DNA of 64,000 nucleotides from Physcomitrium patens (GCF_000002425.4 NC_037267.1:4159891-4223890), one strand, 5' to 3'; counted from the first letter of the stretch, positions 37,132-51,879 are shown. Program-made: numbers and translations. Notes: generated by a model not told the origin, from the sequence alone.

Positions 37132-39442
37132 GTAAGTCGAAACAGAGCGTGCGCCAGTATCATCATAGAGTATAATACCATTTTGCTTGTAGTGTGTGTT
37201 TGTGTGTGTGTGTGTGTGTGTTCTCTGATGATCGAGTGCGCATGTGCGCTGGTTTAGTTAGCATTGTTCCTTGACGCCCTGATTTGTCGGCCATAGCTCT
37301 TCGCCAGGCGTCAAGGGGTTCTCCTGAGGCGAGCTTGTGTGCACTGCGTTCAGCATTGGGACTTCCTGTGTGTCGTTAAGATTATGGAGAGATTGGGACA
37401 GGCCGAGCAAGGAGTGGTGCTGATGCATTGTCGGCTGCGTGTTACCTGAGTGGTAAAATTCGAGGGGTTGTGTGAGGGAGTGTAGCATGTGCAGGAGCTT
37501 TCATTGTTTCGCGAGGCAATGCTGTTCGGGACCTGCATTAGGTAGGAAGATTTTGCTCCCGCAGCTATTTCGAACTCATTTCTCCAGCCTCGATCGATTA
37601 CCTTGCTAATTTCCGCATTTCCAATCGATTTTGGGAGTTATTTATCTTTTTCTGGCCATCTCTCTGTCGTTTTTTGTGGTTAGTGTTGGCATAGATTAAA
37701 GTTGGTAGACTCTGGAGAATGAAATGTGTGTTTGCTTGTGCAAGCATTCCTAGGCGCATTTCATGATTAGAGTGCCGCCGGGACTGCTCACTACATGAGC
37801 TGTCCGTGCTCGTTTAGGATCACATCTTTTGAGATTGTTATTGAAAAGCGTAGAGCAGCAGTTGCGTTGGACCTAAATGTGAATTCTACGCTTTCAATAA
37901 TCTATTTCGTCCTACTCTATAAATTTCTTTTTCCACCAAGCTCCGCTGTCGCTGGTCTACTTGGAATTTCGTCTTCTCTAGTACTTTTTTTCCTATTTTT
38001 TCTAAGCATGGAGCTCTCTCGCCATCTTTCGCGTGTTGAAATTTTTTTACTTCTTGGCATGTATTTATAGATCATCTGGAGCATCAGTATGCTAATGCAC
38101 GGAACGATATGATCTCTACTATGCATGGCATGTTGCCCAGTGGAATAGCAGTTCCTTAGCATGTCTGGCACCACTCATCTCATCTTCAGAAAAAGTCTGA
38201 GCTTAAGATATGTCCTTATTTTTTAGTGCTGCCTATGGCCGATTTCGATATCATCTTTATTGGTTTTTACTTCCTCCGATTCTCAAGTGCATAGATTCTA
38301 ATTCGTCTTAAATATTCTTTGGTATTTTTCAACGTTCAGCACTTCACCTGCGTGCTTGAGGAGCTGGTATCACTCTTTAAATCTCTTTAAGTTTCTGGAA
38401 TTGTGGATCTCGATGTATTCTCCACAATGCTGTTCTTTCCCTTGTTGCGATCTGGCTCCTTATGTTGAAGAATTATAAGCTATTCTGCCTGTGTTCAATC
38501 AGAACTGAATCTGCATTTCTGGCATTCCCAGGGAAGACTATGTCCATGCTTAATTTTGGCTGTGCCATGAAATTCTTAACCATGGCTTTGTTTGATCTGT
38601 GCTTCCGCACCGAATTCTATTGTTTGTAAGGTGTAACTGTAAACAGTGTCGATGCGCACTTAACATTAAGTTCCATAAAACCAGACCATTGCAGAACTAT
38701 TTGTAGAAGATTGCATTTTTATTTGATCCCTTCCAAGTTCAAATCGATTGTCATTTCCAGAAAAGAGTGTGTCCATGCGTCGTCTTCTTTGATTGACTTT
38801 TATTTCCGTCAAGAAATGCTCCATTCTTCAGTCGTTCAGTAGCAAGCTAAGACGTGGCACTTCTATTTCTAAACAGATATTTTTGGGTCTCGCTGGGCAT
38901 CCTGGATTTAGAAGAACTCGGGTTATGACAGCGCCATCCTCCCCTGTCGCTGGCAAAGTCTGAATTCATTGCACTAAACTTTCCAAGATCAAGACCTTTC
39001 CAGGCGCATAGCTTTTCATCTTTTTAACTGGAGTCTGCCGTTACTTCGTTCATATCTCACAACCTCATTTCAGAATCCTGTCATCGCTGGATTTTCTGGA
39101 CTTGTGTGTTTCTTAATGAAGGGCATCTTATCTCATCGTAAACTGCCATTGGTGGCGTCTCTACATTGTTGATACCAATAGGTTCATCTACAGTTGGGAA
39201 GCTACTCGACGCTACCAGATTTGGAGCAAGGGATCATGTGGCATCTGGTCTTCAGAACTCTGTGCCACCTCAATCTAGTTGGTGGACTCTACTGTGATGT
39301 TTCAATGTAACCTTGAGAGCAGGAGATTAAAAAACAGTGTCACATGTTTGGAGAGGAATTTGGTGGTATTGTGCTTCATTAGAAGCAGATCAAGAAACTG
39401 ACTGCTTGCTTTTTGGAGCGGAATTTTTACCACTATATTTTA
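37132..39442 (+). other. Probable 5'-UTR intron of the XTH gene (~2.3 kb)
   Basis: The donor GTAAGT at 37132 and an acceptor after a pyrimidine-rich stretch (ACTATATTTTAG ending at 39442) would leave only 13 bases of leader before the XTH start codon. The interval is T-rich, as plant introns are, and has no convincing open frame. It contains a (TG)n run at 37192-37220. Long leader introns are common in moss genes. This is inferred and other splice choices are possible. Confidence 0.4.
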
Positions 39443-39455
39443 GACTCTTGTTAGC

Positions 39456-41509
39456 ATGATGGCTAGGATGAGACCGCAGATACATGCTCTCTTGTGTGCG
39501 ACAATGGTCTTCTTATTGGCGTGGGGAGTAGCGATGGGAATAGTGCCAGAAACGGGTCAGGTGGGCTCAAAGGGTCAACCAACGTTTGTTCGTCACTTTT
39601 GGTCCACCTCCGACAGACATCATTACAAGTTATCGGAGGATGGCGAGGGGGCTGAACTTGTTCTCGATCAAAGCTCAGGCAAGATATTGTGACTTTTTCT
39701 GTACGTTTTGTTTCGTACAGTTAGGGCTGTCTCAACGTGTCCAAACAGACCTTTCACATGTGAGGGATCTGATGAAATGCCTTGAATCCATCTATTAAGA
39801 GTCGCTGTTGCTGAAGAGTTTAGATTTTATGTTCGGGTCAATGATCTATGATATCCTCCTTTTGGGGATGTGTAAGAGTGACCACGAAGAATATTTCGTC
39901 CATGCATTGTCCTTCAAAGAACCGATTAAGAGTTGTTTAAGAAATGAAACGAAATGTGTTAAATGGTTAAACTATACTCTTCTCTAGCCTGGTGAAGGTC
40001 ACTGGTGGTGATTCTGAAAAGATAGTGTCGTTATTGTGTCTCGTATCTCTCTTCCACTTAGTAATTGTGATAATTTGCGTCTCTAATCCGAGAAGAGTCT
40101 GACCCTCCCTGTTGTTTTCATCAGCTGCTGGTTTTGCCTCTAAGACGAGATACTTGTTTGGGCGTGTCAGTATTCAAATGAAGGTTCATCCAGGCGACTC
40201 GGCAGGCACTGTCAGTACATTTTATGTAAGGTCTCTTTCCCTACAGAGTGTGTATGTATGAGTTTATACCTGTAGTTCACTAGAACTATCATTTGCTATC
40301 TGCATTTTCAACAGGTCTGATCAGATCGGCTCATACTATCTTATTTCGTTAATTATCCTCTTACAAACCTTGGTGATGCTGCTGCAGCGAAGTACTTCAA
40401 TTGTGTTGGTCAAGTGTACTCAAACTAACTTACACATTTGATTGCTCCGACAGACTTCCTCTTTGAGCGGAAAGCATGATGAACTTGACTTTGAGTTTCT
40501 TGGCAACGAACCTGGCAAACCATATGTACTGCAGACCAACGTGTACGCTTCAGGTATTGGTGACCGTGAGCAACGTATCAGACTCTGGTTTGATCCTACC
40601 GAGGATTTCCACACGTATGAGATCCACTGGAACAAAGAGATAGTCATGTAAGTGGACAACTGTTGCTTTTCAAATTTGTACTTTTACCCTTTTGTCCTTA
40701 GTTTTCCCCTTCCTCTCATTAGTACCTGATTGATTGTGAACCAAGAACAGTAACTCGCTTTTGTGGAGATAATCTGGGAGTTACTATGACTGTATGCCTA
40801 CCGTTTCTAACATGTGCATCAATACAGTTTCATGGTGGATGACACTCCGATCAGAATCTACAAAAATAATGAAGATTTGGGTGTTCCATATCCTTCACGT
40901 CAGGCTATGAGCATTTTCGCAAGCTTGTGGAATGGGGAAGAATGGGCTACTCAGAATGGAGCCATCAAGTTAAATTGGAGCAATGCACCATTTGTATGGA
41001 AATGCTCTTCATTTTTTTGTACCTTGAAACATACTGGACAGATTTCTGCGTTTGTCTTTCTGTCTTGTATCATACAGTTGTATAAAGCTCTGTGAATTAC
41101 TTTTGTAGCAATACTTGCATTGCTGTAAATTCATGATTCATCATTGCTGTAAATTTGCATTATCAGCTCTAACTATTGGTGCAACTCACAGGTAGCTGCT
41201 TACCGAGGCTATGAAGTTGAAGGATGTGAAGTACCATGGTACAAAGGGGATATTAAGTACTGCCAATCATCAAAAGTCGACTCTATGCTAAAGAGGGCCA
41301 CTATTCATAATTTGACAACCAGGCAGCAAGCGCGGTTGCAGTGGGTGACCGAAAACCTCTTGGTGTACGACTACTGCAAAGACATTTACCGATACCCAAC
41401 ACCGCACCCTGAGTGTAGTCGCAATTCAGGACTTCAAATAATTGGTCCTCAGCCTCTGAAGCACCTAGATGGTTTGCAGGTTCTTGGTGGCTCTGGGACT
41501 TCTGAGTAG
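39456..41509 (+). CDS. XTH: Xyloglucan endotransglucosylase/hydrolase, 5 coding exons, 333 aa
   Basis: A secreted GH16 enzyme that cuts xyloglucan and joins the new end to another chain (or to water) in the plant wall. Coding exons: 39456-39678, 40125-40225, 40454-40647, 40828-40993, 41192-41509; phases agree and the sum is 334 codons including stop. Residues 1 to about 28 form a signal peptide with hydrophobic core [18 protein letters not shown]. The GH16 site is [11 protein letters not shown] at 116-126, with E118 the nucleophile, D120 the assisting residue and E122 the acid/base. [16 protein letters not shown] follows. The C-terminal XET_C domain contains [17 protein letters not shown] from residue 287. 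The N-glycosylation sequon that usually follows FLGN is absent (GNEPG). Intron 1 starts with GC (TCAG|GCAAGA) in place of GT, because no GT donor nearby keeps the frame. Other introns are GT-AG. Transferase versus hydrolase activity cannot be told from sequence. Confidence 0.93.
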
Positions 41510-42950
41510 TTGAGATGTCTGATTGTAATGCTAGTGTACTTTATGAGAAAAACATGGTCTAAATGTAGGTCTGTTTCACATAATTGGCAATTGCCTAAAG
41601 ATAAGGGTAGTGTACAAGAATACTGTAGGTTGGCTGGGACCCTTGGACACGGGTTAAGCATAATCGGTGATTCTGAGGCTGATAAAGGTGCTTGAGGACG
41701 CTGGAGTATGTGCGTTGCAGATCAATGTGGGCTCTCCTACAGTATCTTGATCAGAATATTTCCAGATTACAGGTATGAGCAAAACTCGGGTTGTCGTTTA
41801 TTCGTCCATGCTAATTGGATAGAATACCTTGCTTTTGGTAATTTATTAGTTGTGTATACTTTATTAATTAGACCGATTGTATCTTGCATAATTTATGACA
41901 TGGAACTTCTGTTGGACGGTATACCACGATAGGAACTCTATTACCAATACAGTAAAATGAACGTTGGCTGCACGTCGTCGTTGTCATATCGTACGTTGCT
42001 ACCAATTTTATTTTAATAATTTATTTTATATTTTATATTTTCCACCAGCGGTATGTCATCAGGTTGATAAACAGAAAAAAAAAGACACCTTTCACTCTTC
42101 AATTTTAACATCATTTAATGAATCTGTGTCTAATCACGCAGGCGTGTCAAACCTTTGACTGCCTGGATTTGGCTTTTTTAACCTTTGACAGCCATGATTG
42201 CTACCTTGCAGGACTTCAACACAGACTATCAGCAGCAACATACCTTCCGTAGGCAAGGGCTCATTAATAATGGAGGATTGTTCACTGCGTCTATTTTGCA
42301 CTACATATCTAGCATCTGCAAAATAATTTCGCTTCTAGATTAGTCAGAAAAATTACATTGTTAACACTTAGTCTTTGTAAAAACATATTTGTGACTACAT
42401 TTTTTGGGGGTTACTAGTGCCCCTCTTAACATGGAAGATGACTTCGTTTTTGTTTCTGCCTGTGTGTCCTTGAAATCAGCCACAATGATTTACTGTCACA
42501 TCCTAGTTCTTGATTTCTCAACTGTTGTGAACTCGTGAATGCTAGGCCAGTCTATGTTCAAGTTGCATGTCGAATTATCACCTGTCATCCTCTTTATCAT
42601 CTGAAGTGACTTTTACATGTGCAGTAGCGAATCGTTCTCTATGTCAGTGATATGCGAGCCCGTTGCTCAGATTCTCGACTTCTTGGTTCGGAATAAGTCT
42701 AAAATCTGTTCAAATACGTTTTCACAGCTTCTATTTTTTAACAAAGTGAAATTACCGAAGTAAGCAAATTGTGATCTGAATGCATGAGGAGTGCCTCCCA
42801 TGTGCAATACATGTCTTTCGCATGATTAAGGGATGACTTTTCTTACCTGACCTTGTATGTGAAAACGTCTTTGAAGTGAGACGGTGTTCAAAGATTGTCT
42901 AAAACTAGTTCTTTAGTTGTGGTAATACCTACATTATCGAGTACATGCTT
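41510..42950 (+). other. XTH 3' flank, gene-like composition
   Basis: The 3' UTR of XTH presumably starts here, but I see no decisive polyadenylation signal. Frames of 60-74 codons are present without recognisable homology. Composition turns to AT-rich near 42950, marking the end of the island. Confidence 0.45.
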
Positions 42951-43371
42951 CCTTGATAACTTTTAAATTTTCTACTATCAGCCTTGTGATTTTATTCTAT
43001 TTTTTATATCTTCCTTACTTTAAGCTTCACCTGGTTTGCGTATTTTTTAATGCTTATATTAAAAAGTACCAACTAATAAATTCAGCCTTTTATTTTATTT
43101 TGTATTATTTTATAAATACCAACCTAGTTGGTCATAAGGTTGGTTGTTTACAATGATTATTGGAAAAAAATATATATATATATCACAACAAATTTACTGC
43201 AATAAAACTATATCATGTAGTTCATACTTATTATTAAAATAGACATGAAGAACTTAAATTATGTTTTGTTTTAAGTAGCATTTTAAAATATTTGATAGAT
43301 AGTTTGTTAGATTTTTAACTTAAGTTTGTGAATTGCATGTGTTTTTGAATATTTCATAATAAATTATTAGT

Positions 43372-43402
<31 letters not shown>

Positions 43403-46400
43403 TAATAACTTTAATATTTTTTTACTTAAGTTGATTTTCAAGGTAGATGAATGACATACTATAAAATACAATAATATAATAACTACTTTGTTTAAGAGCT
43501 TATCTTGATTTAATATTTTTAATTGTTGTCTTCAAAAAATCTTACTTAATAGTAGAGATACTTTAATAAGCGGCCAAAAGATTAAAAAGTGTGAGAAAAA
43601 TAAGACATTAGATTAGAAACAATATTAAATACAAGACCAAAAATTATTGTTTCAAAAATTATATTACAAGGGTAAATTATTTTTTGTCTTATCTTTCTCT
43701 TTGTAGTGCCATTTAAGAATCAAGTGCTAAATTAATTACTTAAGAAGACAAATGTGTAAAATTATAATTTGTCCAAATGAAAAATTTAAGCAAGTTTGAA
43801 ACTTCTTAATATGCCAAATGAAGATAGTAGCCTAACAGCCAAAGCTTTGGCTAAAAGAAGGTAATTTAAAGAGAATCTTAGTAAAAAAGTTGTCAAAGTA
43901 AAAGTTCAAAATTTTAAAACAGTATTAGATAAATAAATTATTAATAATAAGTATTGCCATTGAGATTTATATCCAAGATATGCATAATAATATAAATAAG
44001 TATCTATTTTTAGCTCAAATAAAAATAAAAAATATTTTATAAAATATTTATTTTTTTGCTTCTATTCTAAATTCTATTGATAATAATCTAATAGGTACTA
44101 TTTATTTAAAGTTTGGATTAAATATTTTTTTTTGAAAAATCCTTATTTTATCTACAACATCTTGATCCTAAGAAAGCTTTTGGAAGAGATTTTAAGGAAT
44201 ATAGAATATTTTAAAAGTTATAAGAATCTTCTATAAAACTTCTAAAAGGTTAAATAATGTTCTTTATGATTATGGAAATTCTTTAGAAGACTATAGAAGA
44301 TTTTTGAAGATCTATTAAAATTGCTATAAATATTAGAAAATCCTTGAAGGTTCATTAAATTTTAAAAGATATTATATCAAGTGCTTATAATAGTTAGTAA
44401 ATCGAAGTTAATAAGAACAGATTGAAATATGTCAAGTAGATAATATCTTCCTTACAAAACTTCAAGGAAGTTTTCTAGATATGGATGACATATTTAAAAT
44501 CTTATAGATATGCTTTGTAGCTATTGATGATTATCCTCTAAGCATTTTACTTTTAAGAAATTATGTTAGAAGCAATCTACAACTTAAGGCTTTAGCTACT
44601 AAGAAGATTTCACAAGACCTTGTTTATAGTTAGTAACTATGAAAGTAAGATCAAATCCATTGTTAATCTTGCTAATATTTTTATTGTATTCTAGTCTTCC
44701 TTCATGATTCTTTGGCTTTTTTTAAAACAAGAAGTAGCTATTCTAATATAATTTTTCATCTTACAATTTTTTCTTTTTTGTTTATTTTTTCTCTTTTAGC
44801 GATACAAAAATGTATTGTCTTCTCAAATTTATATTTAATTCTTTGTCCTTAACAATTTAAAAATACAACAACTTTGAAATGGTTATTTTTTTAAGAAGTC
44901 TATAAATTACACACTTTTTTAAAAAATATTTGTGTATTTTAAAGATTACAGATAATTTACATTATAAATTAGTATTCTATTCTTTAATGTTTATTTATTT
45001 TATTTAAAGATACTAGATTGTCTCTTTTTGTAGAAACATTTATTTGGTATTCAAAGTTAAGAATTATTTTCTTTTATTTTTATTTTGTTATTTTTAGTAT
45101 TATTAATTTTAAATTCTAGATTAATTTAAATAGAAGAAAAAATAAAGTATAAATAATACCTATAAAAGAAGTAAAAATAAATTTGCATCCATTAGAGATC
45201 TTTACAATGTTTTTCATACTCTTTAAATTCAAATGTCACATATAAGAAATTTCAACCATAGAAGTACTTTTGCTATGTCTAGAGAAGAAGTGTATATTAA
45301 ATTAATATTTAAGTCAAGATTTGTACAATTAAAGAAAAATAAGTGACTTTAAATTTTTTTGCTACTACAACTATTTGACAAAATAAGATAAAAAATTTGA
45401 GGATTTTTGCACCACATCAAGCTCTTTTAACAATTACGTCTTTTTTGATACCTTAATGTTATGACTTAAATATGATTTATATATACTCTTCTATCTAAAA
45501 CTATGTTTTATTTTTAATGTAAGTAAAAAAATATATTCTTTAACTTTTTAAGTTTCATTTTTGATAATTTAAAAAAAAATCCATATGCTATGAATTTATT
45601 TTTAGATACAATAACTATATTTAAAAAGGTAATAAAAAAGAGTATCAATAATAAGATTAAATCTTCATGAGAAGAAACACATTTAATTACTATCTATTGA
45701 TGCATGATTCCAATAAATTGCTTATAATATGGATTAAAAAAATAAGATTTTTATCAATTAATTTTGATATAGCTAACATCAAATATCTAATGTCAATTAT
45801 ATCAAAAATAGATTCATTAGAATAATTTATCACTTAAGCAATTGCATATAACAATCAATCCTTTAAAAAAGCACTAAGAACATAGATTTGATTCAAGAGA
45901 GAAAATAACTTCTAAGACTTTAGAAATCTATTAATTAAGATTATAACCTATTCAATATGATTTTATCTAATTCAAGATATTAACATTATAAATAATGATA
46001 AATTCCCTTATAAGTTATTTATAATTATGTTTATATTATAGAAAAAAGGTCTTTAAGTTCAACATTCTAGCATCAAACTAAATGGATTTAAGGCACAAAG
46101 CTTAAACTCAAATATGAAAAAATCAGAAAATAAAGTCATCAAGTTGCAATAAGAATCTTACAATTGGACAATTCTAAATATTGAGTATCATATACAAGTT
46201 TCGTTCTACTATTAGATCTTACACCTTATTTTTAACTTCTTATGATTATGAAAACTTTAAGTTGTGTATTTTCAGTTAAAGTATATTCAGAAATTAATGC
46301 TTAAGCTTTTTTAAGCACTTATTATAATAAAAATTAATACTTTCAAAGAAGATCCAACTTGCTCCAATGGATGTTATTGATGAACAAATACTACAATTTA

Positions 46401-48351
46401 AAGATGTTATTAAAAAAATCAAGTTGATAAAAGTGACATTTAGAAATCAAATATTAAAAATTATTTTTAGTATTATTTAATTTTCTTCAAATTCAATAAT
46501 ACTTGGATTTTTTTTAACTAGACTTATTTGATTTTGATGAATATTAGAAATAAGAAAATATAAGTTCAAGATATAAATATTATTAAGATGTAAAATTGTT
46601 AATTATTATACAAATTAATTGCTAAAAATTCTACATTACAATTGTAAAATTGATTTGTAAGAAGGTGTTTAACCAATAGTTAAATCAATTTGTAATTTTT
46701 TATAAAATAAAATTATTCTTGTGAAGAAACATATTTTAATTAAAATCTTACAAAGAATTTTATCTGAATTGCAAATGTCCTACAAGTGTGCAAATCTTTT
46801 TCATGAACTTAAAAGATGGATCTTTACAAATATATACAAATCATTATAGATTCGACAAATTGACCATCAAGAATTGTTACATTTTGCTTTTAAAATTAAA
46901 CTTTCTTAATATTTTAGAAAAACCTAAAATCTATATTAAAATAGATCTATTATGAATATATAATATAATTTATACTAAAAAATAAAATAAAATAAATTAA
47001 ATTAGGTGTAGCTATTTTAATATAATATCATACATTTTGGACTTCAAAATATTCTAGCCACTTTCTAATATTTGAATAAAAATGTACTTTTTGAATTTCT
47101 AGATAATTTTGTTGTACATTATTTGGATAATTTATTTATTTTTTATTTAATTAAAGAATATAAAAGTATATAAATAATATTTTTGTCTCGTTTAAAAAAT
47201 AGTTTAAAATACAAGATTATATACTAAGATGAAAAAATATACAGTTTATACAACATAAGTGAAATCTTTGGCATAAATTATTTTAAATGATAACTTACAA
47301 ATAGATTCTAAGAAAGTACAAAAAATTATAAATTAAATAATTACAAAAATTAAATTTGATATTTAATATTTTTTAAAATTATAAAATATTATAAAATATT
47401 TATTGATATTTTTATTAATTTATTTCTTTACATACATATTTAACCTCTAAATACAAATTGAAATAGAATAAAAGAATATTGAAAAAATATGAAGGTTTGA
47501 AATGGAATTTTATCTCAACTTATCTTTTATATTGCATAAAATGTTTCAAGCCATTTCTTATTTTTTTTAATAGTATCAAAATTTGTATTATATGTAATTT
47601 GATTTCAAACATATATAAATTATAGATTTTTTTATGTAATTATTTTTTGAAAAAAATATTTATTATAAGATCTATAATAATTATTTATTGTAAGAATAAA
47701 TTTAAAAGAGGCTTTTTATTTAATTGTATTTTATATTAATCACAAGAATTTTGAATCATGTCATCACATATCTTAAATTTTCTCCAAAGTTTTTAAAATA
47801 TTTTTTATTTTTTACAATTTACATTTAATATTACATATTTATTTTAGGAATTAAAAGGATTTATTGGATGTCTTGTCTAGATATTCTTATCTTGCACTAA
47901 AAAAAGAAGATAGTGGATATTATCTACAACAAAGTTTTTGTTTTATTACTTGAGAAATTGAATTTTTAAGCCATTGATAAAAAAAATTAGTTGACACTAC
48001 TTTTCTTGATGAAATTTATTCAAATGTTTTTTTATAGATCTTCTTATTTGTAATTTTATAAATTTGATTTTAAGAATAATCTTCTTTATTTTGAAAGATA
48101 TTTATATATTTTAAAAGATTACACTTGATTATGTATACTTCAAGTAGGACATAACTTTCATATAGCATAACATTTTGGATAAAAATAAAAATAAAATTTC
48201 AGGTATTATTTTAAATATATTTTATAGCCTCAAATATAGTAATTTGTTTAAGAATTATTTTTAATCATAAAATTGAAGATAGTATTTTAAATATATTCTA
48301 TAGCCTTAAATATAGAAATTTTTTTAAGAATTATTTTTCATCATATATATC

Positions 48352-48389
<38 letters not shown>

Positions 48390-48481
48390 AAAGGCTAGAC
48401 CATTGATTTAGTATACTTTTTTAACTTTTGTTTATGTGAAAGTTATGTATTTACATAAAAATTAAAGAAAATAAATTTATG
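42951..48481. other. Very AT-rich DNA, no gene recognised
   Basis: Stops are dense in all frames. It contains (TA)n at 43374-43400 and 48356-48386 and a local near-duplicate at 48235-48275 versus 48295-48335 ('agcct.aaatatag.aatt...aagaattattttt.atcat'). Probably old retrotransposon DNA, but no domain is readable. Confidence 0.45.
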
Positions 48482-48581
48482 NNNNNNNNNNNNNNNNNNN
48501 NNNNNNNNNNNNNNNNNNNNNNNNNNNNNNNNNNNNNNNNNNNNNNNNNNNNNNNNNNNNNNNNNNNNNNNNNNNNNNNNN
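48482..48581. other. Assembly gap (100 N)
   Basis: Exactly 100 unknown bases, the conventional size for a gap of unknown length. AT-rich sequence lies on both sides. Missing sequence may be longer. Confidence 0.99.
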
Positions 48582-51306
48582 TCTAGTCAAAGCCTGGAAG
48601 CTTTTAAAAAGAAAACAAAAAATTATAAAATAAAATACAATAGCCAAGTGGCATATCTTTAGGAATCTAAAAATCAATTTCATATCAAAGAAACATCTTT
48701 TAAATTTATTAAGGAAGAAAATATCCACCTAATATATTCTACTTACTTCTTTTTACTTATTTTTATTTTTATTTACTTAAGTAGTGTATGTAAGTGTTAC
48801 AATCTATTTCAAATTATTCTTGGTTATTTGTTTTAATGGATTTCATTACAATCTTTTAATTTCAAATTTTTATGATTATTTTTGTAGTATTGGATTTTAA
48901 ACCTTAAATGGCATATTTTATATCTTTTATAAAGGATTTTTATAAAATAACAATAATAATAAAAATAAAAATAAAAATAAAAACTACTATGTTCATTGAT
49001 AATATTTATTGATATCATGGACTATTAAGAGATCATATATCTAATTGAGGACAAAAATATGTATCAAAGTTTTCAAAGACATTTTTTAACATAATCAAAG
49101 ATAATATTAAATTATCTTTAATTTTTAGATTCAAATTAATAGAAAAAAATGTATAAATTAAAAAATTAGAATAATATTTATAATATACTATCAACTATCA
49201 CTAAATTAGATAACTCTCTTGGTATTATTGAAATTTTTATATAATAATAGAATAAATTCTTCTATTCAACAAACTATATTTTTTCAAATTATAATAATCA
49301 TCTATTATTTGACACTGTTGACTTTATAAAATTTGAATAATTAAGAGCAAATAATTTGGCACAAAGAATAATGTTTCTTATACAATAATAAAGATGTGAT
49401 TAAAATATTCTTAAAAATAAAAAAATATTACACATATTCTTAAGAAAGAAAAAACTTTATTCAAAATTAATGATTAGATATAGTTTCTTTGTCATGATAA
49501 CAAGACTATTCAATCTTAAAACAACTTAGATTCTTAAAGATTTGACTTCTTTATTATCTAATTATTTTTATGTAGTTGGTGATTAATTTCAATTAAAATT
49601 TTAAATAAATATTTATTATATAATCTATAATTCTATTATTAAATCTTATATTAAAATTATTTTACATACAAAAAATCGATTATTATTATTCTTTCTTGTT
49701 AAATTAGATAAAATGTAGGAATTTGAAGTGAAAAAAATCATGGAGTTAAGGCATATGCAAAATAAATTAGAATATCTTATATGTTAGCATAGTTATAATA
49801 TTAGTAAATGTACATGGAAACTATCTAAGAATCTTGTAATTGAGTCAGACATTTTTTTTTTTTTTTTTTTTTTTTGCATTATTAACATCAATAAAGAGTA
49901 AGTACTTACAATTAATATTAAGATGGTTTATATTGAGAAGAACCAAGTTTAGAAATCAAATTTTAAAATATTTTTTAACTTGGAGAAGAAATAGATTGTA
50001 GATTTATCTCAAGAATTGTTATCTTAATGTTCTTAAAAGATGTTTAAAGTTAAAGTTTTTTTATGTATTTGTAACACTAATTAATATATGATAATTGATA
50101 AAGTTTATAAAAAGAAATAATAAACAATGATTATTTAATTTAAAATATTAAAATAAAATAAAAAAATTTATATTAATAAATATTCTATTATATTAATATA
50201 TCACTTTATTATAGCAATGCAAAAAAAATTAAATATAATTTATTAAACACAATAATAACATGTATAAAAAATAAAATAAAAACTCCATATTTTAATACAT
50301 AAGAGATAAACTTATGTGTTATATATGCCTCTGAAATCATAAAGATATTACGTGTCTTGTCTAATTTTGTATGTGTAAATGTATACAAAAGTATGATGGT
50401 CTCAAAAGATTATCCTTAAAGTCAACTCTTAACTTTCTTGTGGTAATGCTTATATATATATATATATATATATATTTTTAATATATCATTTTTAAATTTT
50501 TAACATCAACTTCGTAATTTTATCATATTTTTTTTCATGTTTCGTACTAAGAAATAAAACTTCTATAAGATATTTATGTAATCTGTATTTTAAAAAATAC
50601 CAATTAAAATTTATAATTAACACGTTTTTGATTTCATAAAATTAATTATTGACAAACAGTAATGATATTTATTACGTAGAAGTTGAATTACCAAAAGGAT
50701 AACTTCATATCGAATTATACTCGCAATTTAACATTGGTGAGATATTTTAAAAATATCATCAAGTTTAACTTGAAATATTTATTTAAATTTATAAATCATA
50801 AAATACTTCAATTTAATTCATTAAAATTTTTATTATATTTTATTATATTATATGCATAAATCTATTATTTTTATTTTTAAAATTATTATGTCTAAATTTA
50901 TAATTATTGAAATAAAGCTAATTATTGCCCTACAACAATCAAGTCAAGTATAAGATGAAAAAATGTTCAAAAACATGCTTCAAAGCATCTAAACATTGGG
51001 TTTCTTATTAAAAATATTGGTTTGGAATATATACATAACAGAGATTTTTTATTATAATAGTAACTAGAATATGTAGTCAAAATGTGTTTCAAAAATCAAA
51101 GACAAAAAATTGATATAAGGTTTACATTAAGCATCATGTTAAAGTATCTTGTATATAGTTTGATTTTGAATTTTTCATTTTCTGCATTATTCTTATAAAG
51201 AAGTTTTTGTATGTAGTTTTATACCACAATAGCTAACAAATGACTCTAAATTTGTTAAGAATCTAAATTTAAATTAAAACTCTTAATTAGATGCAATTTT
51301 TTTTGA

Positions 51307-51350
<44 letters not shown>

Positions 51351-51840
51351 TTTCTTTCTATTTTTAAGAATATAAAACTTTAAAGAATATAAAACTAGTT
51401 ATATAAGTATTCTATTGAAATTAAAAAAAGATATACCATGAATCAAGAAAACGTGATAATTAAATTATCTAAGAGCTTAATATATTCATATAAAACTTAA
51501 ATTATTGTGCACAAGAAATTCTACTAATTTTAAGACTACAAAGATAAGTGACGAAACAACTAAGAAGTAAAATAAAAACAATAGATTAGATTTGAAATAA
51601 CTCTTGATAAAATTTAAAAAACAAAGCAACTCCTCAATTGTTTTAAAACTTGTGTTAATGTGACAATGATATTTTTTGTCTAATCTCAATCCTCCCTCTT
51701 TTATTTATACTAAGGCAACTAAATTCTCTAAAAGTCTCCAGAAAAAATTGTCGAAATAATGGGGTACTCCAAATATAATATTAAAAAAAGGTATAAAAAT
51801 ATCTATAATTTGAAGTGATTTAAAATAATTAAAATAAGAT

Positions 51841-51879
<39 letters not shown>

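Noticed and set aside
40420-40659. 79-codon minus-strand frame
   Set aside because: Antisense shadow of XTH exon 3, which carries the catalytic motif.
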